A DNA stretch of 64,000 nucleotides from NCBI RefSeq assembly GCF_011806525.1, contig NZ_JAAVKI010000008.1:186001-250000 (forward strand). Direction: 5' to 3'. This document shows, in pieces, positions 18,159-26,942 of this stretch. Under the pieces are notes generated by a model. That model saw only the letters and a list, made by a program, of their open reading frames with translations. It made no database searches and was not told the origin of the DNA. Position numbers and translations under genes: made by a program. Source of the stretch: Thalassospira sp. HF15 (GTDB taxonomy: Bacteria; Pseudomonadota; Alphaproteobacteria; Rhodospirillales; Thalassospiraceae). The stretch's first letter is position 1, and the number at the start of each line of letters is the position of its first letter.

Positions 18159-18209
18159 GGAATAATCGAAATACACAATTTATTATTCCGATTATTGTAA
18201 TAATTAATC
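18159..18209. promoter_or_regulatory. AT-rich inverted repeats in the GST/LysR divergent promoter
   Basis: The interval holds GGAATAA at 18159-18165 mirrored by TTATTCC at 18183-18189, and AATAATCG at 18161-18168 mirrored by CGATTATT at 18189-18196. Inverted AT-rich repeats of this kind between divergent LysR and target genes are the usual place for LysR binding. No binding data can be seen here. Confidence 0.4.
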
Positions 18210-18227
18210 GAAAACAGGGCCACGCAA

Positions 18228-19139
18228 ATGGACCGTTTCAATGCGATGAATATCTTTGTGCGTGTTGCCGAGGAACAGGGTTTCGCGGCTGCTGCGCGAA
18301 ACCTTAATATCAGCCCGGCGGCGGTGACACGCACCATTGCCCAGCTTGAAGAGATCATCGGCGCGCGCCTGTTGGTGCGGACAACACGCTCGGTGACCTT
18401 GACCGATGCCGGGGTTCGTTATCTGGCAGATTGCAAACGGTTGCTCTCGGACCTCAAAGAGGTCGAGGCGGCGGCTGGCGGAGCCTATGCCAGGCCAAGC
18501 GGGATGCTGACCATCACGGCCCCGGTTCAGTTCGGGCAGATGCATGTGGCGCCTATTGTCGGCAAATATCTCAATGAATATCCCGACATGCGCGCACGCC
18601 TTTTGCTGTTTGATCGCATCGTCAATATCGTCGAGGAGGGCATTGACCTTGCCGTGCGTATTGGTGATCTGGCTGATTCATCACTCAGTGCCGTGCGAGT
18701 CGGCCAGGTTGGTCAGACCGTTTGCGCATCGCCGGATTATTTCGCCAGGTTTGGAATGCCAGAAACACCAGCCGAGCTTGGTGCGCATCGTATTATTGCC
18801 ACCACCGGCTCGTCCGCACGGCTGGATTGGCGTTTCAAATCACCGGATAACGGACGCAAAATCAATCTTTCCCCAGATGCCCGGTGGCAAACCAATTCGA
18901 TTGAGGCGGCGCGTAACGCGGCCCTTGATGGTTGGGGTATTTTAAGAATGCTGTCCTATCAGGCAGCACCCTTCATTGCAGATGGTCGCTTGGTGCCGGT
19001 GCTGGCGGATTATGCTCCTGATCCGGTGCCGATCCACCTGGTTCATCCCGAAGGCCGCAATGCCCCGGCGAAGGTTCGCGCCTTTATCGATATGGCGGCG
19101 GAAACCTTGCGTTCAAATCCGTTATTGGATTTTGGCTAA
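18228..19139 (+). CDS. LysR-family regulator
   Basis: Transcription regulator of 303 residues. The N-terminal helix-turn-helix (FVRVAEEQGFAAAARNLNISPAAVTRTIAQLE) belongs to the DsdC/CrgA-like branch, followed by the effector-binding domain (PSGMLTITAPVQFGQMHVAP ... GIDLAVRIGDLADSS). It is divergent from the GST gene and most likely controls it. The ATG at 18228 gives the standard family N-terminus. It ends 58 bases before the ComF-like gene. Confidence 0.93.
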   Translation: MDRFNAMNIFVRVAEEQGFAAAARNLNISPAAVTRTIAQLEEIIGARLLVRTTRSVTLTDAGVRYLADCKRLLSDLKEVEAAAGGAYARPSGMLTITAPVQFGQMHVAPIVGKYLNEYPDMRARLLLFDRIVNIVEEGIDLAVRIGDLADSSLSAVRVGQVGQTVCASPDYFARFGMPETPAELGAHRIIATTGSSARLDWRFKSPDNGRKINLSPDARWQTNSIEAARNAALDGWGILRMLSYQAAPFIADGRLVPVLADYAPDPVPIHLVHPEGRNAPAKVRAFIDMAAETLRSNPLLDFG

Positions 19140-19197
19140 TTCAATCCCCGCGTGTGCTATGCTGGCTCTTTGTTGAAGTGATGGGATAGCATCGCAG

Positions 19198-19956
19198 ATG
19201 ATCGAATGGGCTCGCACTGTTGCAACCTTGGGCATCAACGCCATTTTGCCGCCGCGCTGTGGGGGCTGTGGCGAGATCACCGATACTACCCATGCGGTCT
19301 GTGCTGATTGTTGGGCGGGTTTGCGGTTTATCACTGCCCCGCAATGTGCCTGTTGCGGCTATCCGTTTGAGCTGACTGACGACACTTCGATTGGCAGTGA
19401 TGCCGGGCAGATGCTGTGCGCGACCTGCCTGCAAAAGAAGCCTGCCTTTGATTTGGCACGGGCCGCATTGGTTTATGATGATCACAGTCGCGAATATCTT
19501 TTGCGCTTCAAGCATGCGGACCGCGGCGATTTGACGCCGCTTCTTGCGCGCTGGGTCTATCAGGCGGGCAGGGCCGTTTGGGATCAAGCCGATCTGATCG
19601 TGCCGGTGCCGTTGCATCGCCAAAGGTTGCTAAAGCGGCGCTATAACCAGTCGGGGCTTTTGGCGGCAAAGCTATTTGGCATGACGGGGTTGCCGTGGGA
19701 TGGTTTGGTTCTGAGGCGTGCACGCAATACACGAAGTCTTGGCGGACTTGGTCCGTCTTCGCGCAAACGTGAGGTCGGTGGGGCATTTGTTGTCGACGAT
19801 GTTCGCGCACAGAAATGCAGCCTTGCCGGGGCGCGTGTCGTGCTGATTGATGATGTTCTGACCACCGGGGCGACGGCCAATGCCTGTGTCCGGGCGTTGA
19901 AGCGATCAGGCGCCATGCACGTATCTGTGATCACGGTTGCACGTGTCGTGCGATGA
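19198..19956 (+). CDS. ComF family protein (phosphoribosyltransferase domain)
   Basis: The 252-residue protein has an N-terminal zinc-finger-like part with paired cysteines (CGGCG, CADC, CACC, CATC) and a C-terminal phosphoribosyltransferase fold. The latter shows DLIVPVPLHRQRLLKRRYNQS and the PRPP loop VVLIDDVLTTGAT. ComF of Bacillus is needed for DNA uptake and related Gram-negative proteins for use of DNA as nutrient; whether this strain is competent cannot be told. It directly precedes grxC in the same direction, as in many alphaproteobacteria. Confidence 0.93.
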   Translation: MIEWARTVATLGINAILPPRCGGCGEITDTTHAVCADCWAGLRFITAPQCACCGYPFELTDDTSIGSDAGQMLCATCLQKKPAFDLARAALVYDDHSREYLLRFKHADRGDLTPLLARWVYQAGRAVWDQADLIVPVPLHRQRLLKRRYNQSGLLAAKLFGMTGLPWDGLVLRRARNTRSLGGLGPSSRKREVGGAFVVDDVRAQKCSLAGARVVLIDDVLTTGATANACVRALKRSGAMHVSVITVARVVR

Positions 19957-20081
19957 CGCGCTGCAAGATTTCTGTTATATAGCCGTCATCTGACTGAAAT
20001 TCCGCACCGTATCAGACGCATGAGACCCGATAGTCCGGGGCATTAGCGATGATCGGTTGCCAAAGAAAGGATGACTGCCTC

Positions 20082-20339
20082 ATGGCAAAAGTTGAAGTAT
20101 ATGCCACCGAATGGTGCCCGTATTGCAAGCGTGCCCGCAAGCTGCTTGAAGAAAAGGGTGCGAAATACCAGCTCATCGACGTGATGATGGAACCGCGCCG
20201 CAAAAAGGAAATGATGGATCGCGCCAACGGTAAACACACCGTGCCGCAGATCTTCATCAATGACGAACATATTGGTGGCTGCGACGAGCTGATGGCGCTC
20301 GAAGCTGCTGACAAGCTTGAAAGCAAGCTCTCTGCCTGA
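20082..20339 (+). CDS. grxC: Glutaredoxin 3
   Basis: Small dithiol oxidoreductase (85 residues) that uses glutathione to reduce protein disulfides. The active site is CPYC in EWCPYCKRARKLL, followed by the cis-Pro segment HTVPQIFIND and the glutathione-binding GGCDELMALE. The start ATG at 20082 (MAKVEVYAT) is chosen over the upstream frame extension to 20049, which has no counterpart in the family. It is cotranscribed or nearly so with the ComF-type gene and is followed by a clear terminator. Confidence 0.96.
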   Translation: MAKVEVYATEWCPYCKRARKLLEEKGAKYQLIDVMMEPRRKKEMMDRANGKHTVPQIFINDEHIGGCDELMALEAADKLESKLSA

Positions 20340-20373
20340 TCGTCCCTTGGCTGATTAATGGCAATAGTCATAC

Positions 20374-20402
20374 AAAACCCCGGCAAATCTGGCCGGGGTT
20401 TT
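20374..20402. terminator. Bidirectional terminator between grxC and the COG4091 gene
   Basis: Eleven-pair stem AAAACCCCGGC / GCCGGGGTTTT with a 7-base loop and T-runs on both strands, placed between convergent genes. Confidence 0.88.
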
Positions 20403-20425
20403 TCTTTGGTCTGATGATTAAGGTA

Positions 20426-21763
20426 TCAGCCGAAAGCGGCTTCCATTTCCTTGCGGAACGCAATTGCGGGATCCTTGATATCAAATTCAACATCATCCCA
20501 GGTCAGGGTTTGATCCATCGCGACGGAACGTTTGACTTTCAGATGGTGGGCAAGCCCGATTGGCAGGGCATTGCGGGATTTTGACGCCTGTGCAGGCATC
20601 AGTTTGCCATAAACCGTGTAGCCACCTTCACCATCCAGCATCTCGCCGGGTTTAAGATCCCGCTTGGCGGTGGCGACCGCATCGCCAGACCATGCGCGCG
20701 ATGTACCTGTCGCCTCACCGCGAAGGGCGGCGGAGGCAACCGAAATGCCAAGCTCCAACCCGATCAGGTGATAGGGTTTGTACATGGTGGAATATTGCCC
20801 GCTTGGATCGGTCAGAAGGCCATATTCGTTAAAGCAGCGGGCGACATAATCGCTGGGGGCTTCGAACGTTACATAAACGCCCCAGCGCAGATCGCGAAAG
20901 ACCGGACGGGTGTCGCGTTCAAGGCTTGAAACCACCTCGACCGTGCCTTTGCGGTCAAGGATACCGCCACTTTCGCGCGGACACAGCAGGCGCGGCAAAT
21001 CATCCACCCCGCAAGCCGGGAATTGAAGCCCGCAATCTTGCGGCACAAGATCACAGGCATTCGACACAGCCGCCATTTCGATGGCCGATTTGGTGCCATC
21101 CAGGAAGCTATTGAAAATTTGCGGGTTCATACCGCCCGCCTGGGCTTGTTCGGGTGTTAGACCATAATGATGCCAGACGTCATCAGGGGTAACATGATGA
21201 TAGATCGGAAGGTATTTGGTTCCCTTGCCTGCACAGGTTACCGGCAAACCAATCGCACGCGCCCAATCCACCATTTCCGAAATCAGGGCAGGCTGATCGC
21301 CATAGGCCATGGAATAGACAAGGCCTGCGGCCTCTGCCCGTTTGGCAAGCAGTGGCCCAGCAAGGACATCGGCCTCGACATTGACCATGACGATGTGACG
21401 ACCATGTTCGATGGCCTTAAGGGCAAAACGAATTCCCGCCGCGGGACTGCCGGTGGCGTCGATAACGACTTCAAGTCCATCGGCGGCAATCAGGGCATCG
21501 GCATCCTCGGTAAGCCACGTGGTGCCGTCACGATAAGCCGATGCACTGTCCATGGCCGCGAACTGATCATCCGACCAGCCGACACGGCGCAAGGCGGCCT
21601 TGGCGCGATCAATGCTGAGATCGGCAATGCCCAGAACGTGATAGCCAGGATGGTGCCCCGCCTGACTTAAAAACATCGATCCGAACTTACCAGCGCCAAT
21701 GATGCCTACCCGGACAGGGTTGCCAGCATCCGCGCGTTTGCGCAGCTTTGTATCAAGGTTCAT
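20426..21763 (-). CDS. Homoserine-dehydrogenase-like NAD(P) oxidoreductase with SAF domain (COG4091 type)
   Basis: The 445-residue protein has an N-terminal Rossmann domain (VRVGIIGAGKFGSMFLSQ, residues 18-35) and a middle catalytic region (VEVVIDATGSPAAG, MVNVEADVLAGP). A C-terminal SAF-like domain (ATAKRDLKPGEMLDGEGGYTVYG) follows. This layout is the family described as predicted homoserine dehydrogenase with SAF domain, members of which serve sugar-acid or polyol breakdown; the substrate is unknown. It is in the same direction as the GntR gene, which lies 141 bases upstream and is its likely regulator. No other pathway genes are adjacent. Confidence 0.84.
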   Translation of the reverse strand: MNLDTKLRKRADAGNPVRVGIIGAGKFGSMFLSQAGHHPGYHVLGIADLSIDRAKAALRRVGWSDDQFAAMDSASAYRDGTTWLTEDADALIAADGLEVVIDATGSPAAGIRFALKAIEHGRHIVMVNVEADVLAGPLLAKRAEAAGLVYSMAYGDQPALISEMVDWARAIGLPVTCAGKGTKYLPIYHHVTPDDVWHHYGLTPEQAQAGGMNPQIFNSFLDGTKSAIEMAAVSNACDLVPQDCGLQFPACGVDDLPRLLCPRESGGILDRKGTVEVVSSLERDTRPVFRDLRWGVYVTFEAPSDYVARCFNEYGLLTDPSGQYSTMYKPYHLIGLELGISVASAALRGEATGTSRAWSGDAVATAKRDLKPGEMLDGEGGYTVYGKLMPAQASKSRNALPIGLAHHLKVKRSVAMDQTLTWDDVEFDIKDPAIAFRKEMEAAFG

Positions 21764-21904
21764 AGGCGTTCCTCCCAGACAGGAAACGTGTCGTTTTTAT
21801 ATGGTTCTGCCTTTGCCGACAGGGGCAGGTCAGCGGCAGATTTATGGGGCGTCGGTTGGGATTGGTGGTGCGAGGGGGATGCTGTTGGTGGCAGCGAGGG
21901 GTGT

Positions 21905-22564
21905 TCAGTTAGGCTGTTCCATGCGTGAAACCAGACGTTCCCGGGCGTTGCGTCCGTGATCGCGGGCCAGTTTTTCCGCAAGAGGACCATCGCCGACACA
22001 GATTGCATCGGCGATGGCCTGATGTTCGGTCCAGATCGGATTACGGGGGTACCCGATCTGCAGGTAGGCATGCATCACGCGCCTGATCTGAAGCCAGACT
22101 GCGGCTGATGCTTCGGGCAACAGGGGATTGCCCGACAAACGGTAGATCGTTTGATGGAATGCGACGTCGGCTGCAACAAGTTCTGCGGTGTCGCCGCTGC
22201 CCAGAGCGTGGTGTCCCTGTAAAATAGCAGCCCGCAAAGCCGATTCCCGGTCCGATGCCTTGGTTTCTGCAGCAAGACGGGCGGCAAGCCCGTCAAATGC
22301 TTCTCGCAGGTCATAAACGTGACGGACCAGCTTGCCGTCGACCGGCGCAACGCGATAGCCACGCCGCCCCATGGGTTCGACCAGTCCGTCACGACGCAGC
22401 AACCCCAGAGCTTGCAACACTGGTTGCCGCGAGACATTGAGTTCCTCGGCAAGAGCTTCCTGACGCAAAGGTGTCCCGGGAGGGAGTGCACCGGAACACA
22501 AGGCATCAACCAGGCGGTCATGCACTTCGTCAGTCAGACTTTTTCGGCCGGAAAGAGGTTCCAT
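21905..22564 (-). CDS. GntR-family regulator (FCD domain, FadR subfamily)
   Basis: A 219-residue repressor-type regulator. The N-terminal winged helix carries SLTDEVHDRLVDALCSGALPPG and LAEELNVSRQPVLQAL, and the C-terminal FCD domain carries VYDLREAFDGLAARLAAE and the metal-ligand segment ADVAFHQTIYRLSGN. FCD proteins usually bind organic acids. A palindromic TGTATACA sits 30 bases upstream of the start, suggesting autoregulation and joint control of the COG4091 dehydrogenase. Confidence 0.92.
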   Translation of the reverse strand: MEPLSGRKSLTDEVHDRLVDALCSGALPPGTPLRQEALAEELNVSRQPVLQALGLLRRDGLVEPMGRRGYRVAPVDGKLVRHVYDLREAFDGLAARLAAETKASDRESALRAAILQGHHALGSGDTAELVAADVAFHQTIYRLSGNPLLPEASAAVWLQIRRVMHAYLQIGYPRNPIWTEHQAIADAICVGDGPLAEKLARDHGRNARERLVSRMEQPN

Positions 22565-22580
22565 CTTCGATCCTCGTTAG

Positions 22581-22602
22581 GTGTACGGAATACTGTATAC
22601 AC
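22581..22602. promoter_or_regulatory. Probable operator for the GntR regulator
   Basis: A 22-base element with outer GTGTA / TACAC arms contains the perfect palindrome TGTATACA at 22594-22601. A GTATAC core is typical of FadR/FCD-type operators. It lies between the GntR gene and the divergent amidase gene. Confidence 0.55.
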
Positions 22603-22781
22603 TAATTTTAACTTTGAAAAGTCTGAATCCTGACCGCGTGTCATTTCGGTCAAAACCAAAGGAAAACCGGCACGTTTGAGCCGGGTCACAGGGCGCGCTA
22701 TCCCAATTGTCTATTGCCCGAAATGGGTCTGCGCCGCATCATGAAACCGGATAACGATAAAGATAAAAAGGAGCCTTGGTC

Positions 22782-23606
22782 ATGACCCGTTTCATTGCGG
22801 CTTGCGTGCAGGTCAATTCACGTGACGTGATGTCTGATAACCTTGCGCGTGCGGCAACGTACGCCCGTGATGCCCATGCGGCTGGGGCCAGGTTGATCGC
22901 CTTTCCTGAAAACGTATCCATGATGTCTTTTGGTGGTGAAAATGTCCGTGCCGCCGCCTTTCCCGAGGATGAGCATCCCGGTCTGGTTTTCTTTTGTGAT
23001 CTGGCCGAAGAACTGAAGTCGACCCTGATTGTCGGATCGCTGCATGTCAAAGTGCCGGGCGAGGATCGTGTGGCGAACCGGTGCTTCGTGATTGGCCCGG
23101 ATGGCAAAGTCATCAAGTCCTATGACAAGATCCACATGTTTGATGTCGATCTGGCCAACGGTGAAAGTTACCGCGAAAGCAAAACATTCCGTCCCGGCAA
23201 TGCTGCCCGGGTGACGGAGACCGAATTCGGCAAGGTCGGGATTTCGATCTGCTATGACGTGCGGTTCCCGCATCTGTTTCGTGACTATGCCAAGGCGGGT
23301 GCGAAAATCCTGAGTATCCCGGCGGCCTTTACCCGCACAACCGGGCAGGCGCACTGGCATACCCTGTTAAAGGCACGCGCGATTGAAAACGGCTGCTTTG
23401 TGATTGCCGCTGCCCAATGCGGGGATCACCCCGGGGATCGTCAGACATTTGGTCATTCCCTGATCATTGATCCATGGGGGCAGGTTCTGGCTGATGGCGG
23501 CACCGATCCGGGGTTCATCACCGCCGAGATTGATCTGGAACGGGTTGATGAAATCCGCCGAATGGTGCCGTCACTTGGCAATGACCGGGACTATCAGCCC
23601 TGTTAA
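22782..23606 (+). CDS. Carbon-nitrogen hydrolase (nitrilase superfamily, Nit1-like)
   Basis: A 274-residue cytoplasmic amidase of the nitrilase superfamily. The catalytic triad is visible: Glu in LIAFPENVSMMS, Lys in SYDKIHMFDVDL and Cys in ISICYDVRFPHLF. The sequence is closest in style to the Nit1/NitFhit branch, which removes deaminated glutathione by hydrolysing its amide; that substrate is inferred. ATG 22782 has AAAAGGAG eight bases before it; the in-frame TTG at 22776 is less likely. In many alphaproteobacteria this gene directly follows grxC; here the COG4091-GntR pair lies in between. Confidence 0.92.
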   Translation: MTRFIAACVQVNSRDVMSDNLARAATYARDAHAAGARLIAFPENVSMMSFGGENVRAAAFPEDEHPGLVFFCDLAEELKSTLIVGSLHVKVPGEDRVANRCFVIGPDGKVIKSYDKIHMFDVDLANGESYRESKTFRPGNAARVTETEFGKVGISICYDVRFPHLFRDYAKAGAKILSIPAAFTRTTGQAHWHTLLKARAIENGCFVIAAAQCGDHPGDRQTFGHSLIIDPWGQVLADGGTDPGFITAEIDLERVDEIRRMVPSLGNDRDYQPC

Positions 23607-23639
23607 GGGTGGCTTGAAGTATGGCTATGATCGAAGTGG

Positions 23640-24023
23640 TCAGCTGTAACTGACAACTTCGAATTCGATGCCGTTTTCATCCCGGAAATAGAACCGGCGA
23701 CCGGGTTCGTAATCAGCATGGTTAAAGGTCTCGATGCCGTCTGCCTTGATCTTTGCCTCGGTCGCGTCAAGGTCATCAACAACTATGCCGAGATGGTTCA
23801 GGCCTCCGATGGTCTCATAGGAGTTTTCCTTTGTATCCTTTGGCGTGCCATGGGAATAGATCGCGACATAACTTGTGTCATTGCCGACATGGTAGGACAG
23901 CCCGCCGTGAATGGCTTCCCCGTGCCAGCGCGTGTGCCAGCCAAACCAGTTATGCAGGTTTTCGGCGGTTTTCGCAGGGTCGGCGACCGTAAAGTTCACA
24001 TGTTCGAGAAATGCAGTAGTCAT
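23640..24023 (-). CDS. VOC-family (glyoxalase/dioxygenase fold) protein
   Basis: A 127-residue single-domain protein of the vicinal oxygen chelate superfamily. It begins FLEHVNFTVADPAKTAENLHNWF and has LNHLGIVVDDLDATEAKI and RRFYFRDENGIEFEVV, giving the His and Glu metal ligands of each half. Substrate cannot be predicted. It is convergent with the amidase gene (34 bases) and divergent from the YHS gene. Confidence 0.88.
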   Translation of the reverse strand: MTTAFLEHVNFTVADPAKTAENLHNWFGWHTRWHGEAIHGGLSYHVGNDTSYVAIYSHGTPKDTKENSYETIGGLNHLGIVVDDLDATEAKIKADGIETFNHADYEPGRRFYFRDENGIEFEVVSYS

Positions 24024-24249
24024 GGCTTTTCCTTATTCTGGATGCGTTTGTCCTCTGATTTCCATCCTTGGTAATTCCTCAACTATGGTTCAGGTCAAGA
24101 GGCAATTCTCGTTGATTGATATAGGTATCCTGCAGCGCGTTTGAATATTCTCACGCGATCTCACGAAACAGTGTCGCAACGTCATTTCGCTTTGAACATG
24201 CTTACGGGCAAACTCGGTTCATCAGGGATTTTCAACCGGAGAAACAGCG

Positions 24250-24792
24250 ATGATGTTCAAAAAGTTTTTGATCAGTTCGGCAGTAATTTTTGGTCTGTCG
24301 GGTGCGGCCTTTGCGGGCGAGCAATATGTCGATGAAACCGGCTTTGCGATCAGTGGTTATGATGCTGTGGCCTATTTCAATTTGCCGCAAAAGGATGTCG
24401 GCATGATGCAGCCCCACGCTGTTCCGGGCCGCGCAGACATCACAGCGGAATATAATGGTGCCACCTGGGCTTTTGCATCCGAGGAAAACCGCGACATGTT
24501 CCTGGCCGATCCGGCGAAATATGCGCCGGCCTTTGATGGCCATTGTGCCTATGGCGTTGCCAAGGGCGGCAAGGTGCCTGCCAACCCGAACCTGTGGCGG
24601 ATTGTCGAGGGGCAGCTTTACCTGAACATCACACCAGCTGTGGTCGGTTTCTGGAATGAGGATATTTCAGGCAATATCAACAAGGCCGACGGTAACTGGA
24701 ATGGCCTTGAAAGCAAATCGGCATCGGATAAGAGCTGGATGGCAATTTCCGATAATGATGGCACCTATGATATGGCCGCTCCGATTAAGTGA
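24250..24792 (+). CDS. Exported YHS-domain protein
   Basis: A 180-residue protein with a signal peptide (MMFKKFLISSAVIFGLSG, ending AAFAG near residue 23). The mature YHS-type region has AISGYDAVAYF, ATWAFASEENRDMFLADPAKYAPAFDGHCAYGVAKG and LWRIVEGQLYLN. YHS domains are often linked to metal binding; here only one Cys (in DGHCAYG) is present, so a metal role is unproven. It is a single gene, convergent with phoX-like across a terminator. CGGAGA upstream supports the start. Confidence 0.87.
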   Translation: MMFKKFLISSAVIFGLSGAAFAGEQYVDETGFAISGYDAVAYFNLPQKDVGMMQPHAVPGRADITAEYNGATWAFASEENRDMFLADPAKYAPAFDGHCAYGVAKGGKVPANPNLWRIVEGQLYLNITPAVVGFWNEDISGNINKADGNWNGLESKSASDKSWMAISDNDGTYDMAAPIK

Positions 24793-24820
24793 TCGATCTG
24801 GCGTAAGGCCAGATGAGACA

Positions 24821-24852
24821 AAAACGCACCGGCAACTTTACCGGTGCGTTTT
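24821..24852. terminator. Bidirectional terminator between YHS and PhoX genes
   Basis: Twelve-pair stem AAAACGCACCGG / CCGGTGCGTTTT with a short loop between convergent genes, with T-runs on both strands. Confidence 0.88.
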
Positions 24853-24876
24853 GCATTTCAGGACGGTGGCAGGGGA

Positions 24877-26790
24877 TTAGCCCGCGATCTCACCGCCATC
24901 ATTTTTGGTGACAGCCACGATTGACGGACGTGGCGGCAATGCGGCCTGGAAGTCCGGCCAGCGTGTGCTTGGCGTATCAAAGGTCGAACCATCTGCCGGG
25001 TGCTGAACGGCAAGGAACAGTGTTGTTCCATCCGGGGTGAATTCCGGACCACACATTTCCGCGCCAACCGGGCAAGCAAAGAAGAACTTGGTCAGAGCTC
25101 GACCCGGACCATCAACATCGGTGGCATGCATGCCATCAGGAATGTCGGACTTCGGTGCGCCATCGGTGGAAATCCACAGCCGGCCACGATGGTCGATTGC
25201 CATATTGTCCGGGCAGGAAACCCAGCTTTCAGCTGCCGGGTGGTAAACCGCCTTGTCATCGGCAACGGCCGGGTTGCCACCGGCAATCATGATGTCCCAG
25301 TTAAAGCGGCTTGCAGTGTGATCAGCATCCTTGCCGCGCCCACCCGGCGGGGTGAGTTCAAGCACGTGACCATGCGGGTTGGCTGCGCGCGGGTTCGGTG
25401 CGTTGCCTTCCTTACGCTTGGAGTTGTTGGTCAGCATGACATAGACCTTGCCATTGACCGGGTTCGGTTCAACGTCTTCCGGACGGTCCATCTGGGTTGC
25501 ACCCAGAAGGTCGGCCGCACGGCGGGTCTCGATCAGAACATCAGCCTGACTATGGAAGTCGTTTTCAGCAGTCAGCGGGCCTTCGCCAAAGATCAACGGC
25601 ATCCATTCCAGGCTGCCGTCATCATGGAATTTGGCGACATACAGCGTGCCGTTTTCCAGAAGATCCATGTTTGCTGCGCGGTCGTTCGGATTGTATTTGT
25701 TCGCGGCAATGAATTTGTAGAGATAGTCAAAGCGCTGATCATCACCTGAATAGGCAACAACCGAGTTGTCCTTGTTCAGGATGACGGTTGCACCTTCATG
25801 CTTGAAGCGGCCAAGGGCGGTGCGCTTTTTCGGCATTGAGGTCGGATCGTAAGGATCGATTTCGACCATCCAGCCGAATTTGTTCGGCTCGTTCGGGTCC
25901 TTTTCGACGTTGAAGCGGTCGAAATACTTCACCCAAGAATACCAGCTGTCCTTGCTGATCCCCAAACGCTTGTAATTGCGTTCTTCGCTGGTTTTGGCAA
26001 TGTCGCCGCCAAAGTAGCCATTGAAGTTTTCTTCGGCGATCAGGACCGTGCCCCACGGGGTTTTGCCACCGGCACAGTTATTGAGTGTACCGATCACGCG
26101 CGTTCCGGTCGGGTCGGTGTTGGTTTTAAGGCGGTCATGACCAGCCACCGGGCCGGTAATCTGCATTTCGGTATCAATCGGGGAAATGCGACGGGCATAC
26201 TTGGAGCCGTCAGCAACATTCCAAGCATTGCCGGACTTTTTGATTTCAATGACCGAATGACCATGGGCTGCAATTTCGTGCAGGGCCTGTTCCTTGCTGG
26301 CACCCATGCCGTCTTCAAGGCCCGGCCACATCAGTTCGGCATTGGTGTATTCGTGACTGACGCAAAGCAGGCCGTGATCGGAATTTTTCGATCCGACCGG
26401 CAGCGGCATAAAGGCCACAAAGTCGTTGTTATAGCCGAACTGTTTGTTCTGAGCGGCGGCGTCGACCTGACCGGGGACAAATGCCGGTGCGTCGGCGACA
26501 ACCTTGTCGCCCCAACGGATCAGCACGCTGGCGTCATAGCCGTCGGCAACAGCATGGGTCTCGGTGATTTTCTGCGGGATCGACTTGAAGGTCAGGGTTG
26601 AGGCGGATTCTGCCTTGGCAACGCCTCTGGTCGCAATGCCGGCACCCACAACAGCCGAGGTCGCCATCAGGCCTTTGAAAAAGCCGCGGCGGGAAAGGCG
26701 CGCATTGATCAGATCGTCGATGCGCGGATTGTTGGTCGGGTTGGACGGGATATCGTCGCTATCTTCGATGATTTCGTATTTATCGCTCAT
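24877..26790 (-). CDS. PhoX-family phosphatase (DUF839), Tat-exported
   Basis: A 637-residue secreted protein. The N-terminal Tat signal has SRRGFFK at residues 33-39, followed by a hydrophobic stretch. Family segments include DHGLLCVSHEYTNAELMWPG, NNCAGGKTPWGTVLIAEENFNGYF, LYKFIAANKY and PEDVEPNPVNGKVYVMLTNN. PhoX enzymes are calcium/iron-dependent alkaline phosphatases common in marine bacteria, releasing phosphate from organic esters in the periplasm. I looked for a Pho box in the 26791-26942 upstream interval and saw no convincing one. Confidence 0.9.
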   Translation of the reverse strand: MSDKYEIIEDSDDIPSNPTNNPRIDDLINARLSRRGFFKGLMATSAVVGAGIATRGVAKAESASTLTFKSIPQKITETHAVADGYDASVLIRWGDKVVADAPAFVPGQVDAAAQNKQFGYNNDFVAFMPLPVGSKNSDHGLLCVSHEYTNAELMWPGLEDGMGASKEQALHEIAAHGHSVIEIKKSGNAWNVADGSKYARRISPIDTEMQITGPVAGHDRLKTNTDPTGTRVIGTLNNCAGGKTPWGTVLIAEENFNGYFGGDIAKTSEERNYKRLGISKDSWYSWVKYFDRFNVEKDPNEPNKFGWMVEIDPYDPTSMPKKRTALGRFKHEGATVILNKDNSVVAYSGDDQRFDYLYKFIAANKYNPNDRAANMDLLENGTLYVAKFHDDGSLEWMPLIFGEGPLTAENDFHSQADVLIETRRAADLLGATQMDRPEDVEPNPVNGKVYVMLTNNSKRKEGNAPNPRAANPHGHVLELTPPGGRGKDADHTASRFNWDIMIAGGNPAVADDKAVYHPAAESWVSCPDNMAIDHRGRLWISTDGAPKSDIPDGMHATDVDGPGRALTKFFFACPVGAEMCGPEFTPDGTTLFLAVQHPADGSTFDTPSTRWPDFQAALPPRPSIVAVTKNDGGEIAG

Positions 26791-26942
26791 GGCTTTTCTC
26801 TCTCAAAGTGCCTTTGCCTGAAACGGCAACTGGGAAAATGCCAGAAACGACACGCTTTAATTGTGAAAGTTGTGTTTCTTTTTGCAAAAACAATATGTTA
26901 CGGATTTGTTGCAATCGCTTTTACCCAGCTGTGCGGTCAGCT

